From Ponticaulis sp. (lineage in GTDB: Bacteria; Pseudomonadota; Alphaproteobacteria; Caulobacterales; Hyphomonadaceae): DNA of 14,034 nucleotides. How positions within the stretch are numbered: position 1 is the first letter of the stretch; every line of letters starts with the position of its first letter. The notes under the pieces were generated by a model. That model ran no database searches and was not told where the DNA came from. It worked only from the letters and a program-made list of their open reading frames with translations. The DNA is taken from the NCBI GenBank assembly GCA_002699325.1, contig PABS01000059.1, positions 1 through 14,034 of the forward strand. Direction: 5' to 3'. Made by a program: the position numbers and the translations under genes. Shown here piece by piece: positions 13,599 to 14,034 of this stretch.

Positions 13599-14012
13599 TC
13601 ACCTTTGCCTGATCGCCAGCCAGGAGACGAACACACCTAACGCGGAGATGATTAACGTCAGCGTGCCTTGAAGATATTGAAACATGAGAAAATTGGTATC
13701 TTGGCGCGAACCAATCCCATTCTCAGGAACCCTGTTTCCAATCGGAACTCCGCCTGGGCCCCAGTCGCTACCTGTTGGCGTGGCTTCATGGGATTGCGTT
13801 GGTCCTGTGTTTGTCGTGGATGGCCAGTTTTCTGAATTGTTTCGAACACTGACATCGGCACCGTCATATCTGAGTTCGGAATGTCCGTTGGCAGGTCGAT
13901 TCGCTGCTTTATTCGCGAGGAAGACATTCACGCCTACGATTGTCGCTGCCGTGACTAAGAGTATCCCGCCTACACGTGCAAATTTCGAAGCCAAACCTGA
14001 TCCCCCAATCAC
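13599..14012 (-). CDS. hypothetical two-TM membrane protein
   Basis: 137 residues from a GTG at 14012. An in-frame TAG lies one codon further upstream (two codons before the GTG), so the N-terminus cannot be much longer, and a GAGG ribosome site is 8 bases before the GTG. There is one hydrophobic helix near each end (about 13-33 and 111-133), joined by about 75 polar residues rich in Gly, Asn, Ser, Thr and Pro and probably disordered. The C-terminus ends in RQR after the second helix, suggesting the ends are cytoplasmic and the linker is periplasmic. I do not recognise a family. The low-complexity linker and the 174-base gap to the Nudix gene make it the least certain gene of this strand. Reading-frame length and the two well-formed helices favour it being real. 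Confidence 0.6.
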   Translation of the reverse strand: MIGGSGLASKFARVGGILLVTAATIVGVNVFLANKAANRPANGHSELRYDGADVSVRNNSENWPSTTNTGPTQSHEATPTGSDWGPGGVPIGNRVPENGIGSRQDTNFLMFQYLQGTLTLIISALGVFVSWLAIRQR

Positions 14013-14034
14013 CGGCTATACCTCTTCTAATAGG

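Noticed and set aside
1..14034. CRISPR arrays, insertion sequences, prophage or toxin-antitoxin genes
   Set aside because: No direct-repeat array, transposase, integrase or paired small toxin genes were seen; the sequence reads as core chromosome.

Overview
The window looks like ordinary chromosomal DNA of an alphaproteobacterium, most likely in or near the Hyphomonadaceae/Maricaulales. This rests on overall impression: moderately GC-rich codon use, a tRNA-Ile2-like gene of alphaproteobacterial form, a six-TM histidine-containing chemoreceptor, a membrane-anchored LuxR-type regulator and a second-type ClpP. No marker gene settles the genus. There are no phage, transposon, CRISPR or plasmid genes, and no intergenic gap exceeds 300 bp.

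Bases 1-3148 read rightward as one tight cluster: the 3' end of an unknown gene, an MTA phosphorylase (mtnP), a glutathione S-transferase overlapping it by ATGA, adenine phosphoribosyltransferase (apt) and a ClpP-family serine peptidase, closed by a strong intrinsic terminator. mtnP and apt are consecutive steps: the first frees adenine from 5'-methylthioadenosine and the second recycles it to AMP. Bases 3166-5149 hold a second rightward unit: a small secreted protein translationally coupled to a six-TM methyl-accepting chemotaxis protein, preceded by two inverted repeats (one enclosing the ribosome binding site) and followed by another perfect terminator. I consider this pair the best candidate for an undescribed system.

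Bases 5215-6688 hold a small PH/GRAM-like protein gene (+) whose last codons run into a convergent CAU-anticodon tRNA gene (-), then a secreted SIMPL-domain protein (+) ending at a terminator that looks able to work in both directions. On its far side, leftward, lie panD (aspartate decarboxylase) and a four-helix cytochrome b561. The cytochrome is transcribed divergently from a membrane-bound LuxR-type regulator, suggesting a local regulator-target or shared-stimulus pair.

Bases 8682-14012 hold a secreted CocE/NonD-type serine hydrolase (-), then divergently a small Rho-N-domain protein and an NAD(P)-binding SDR-like protein (+), then four leftward genes: a histidine phosphatase, a secreted protein with a TonB-C-like tail, a Nudix hydrolase of ADP-ribose pyrophosphatase type, and a two-TM hypothetical protein. 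The mix is metabolic salvage, envelope and stress housekeeping, with the chemoreceptor unit and the redox-protein/regulator pair as the less ordinary parts.
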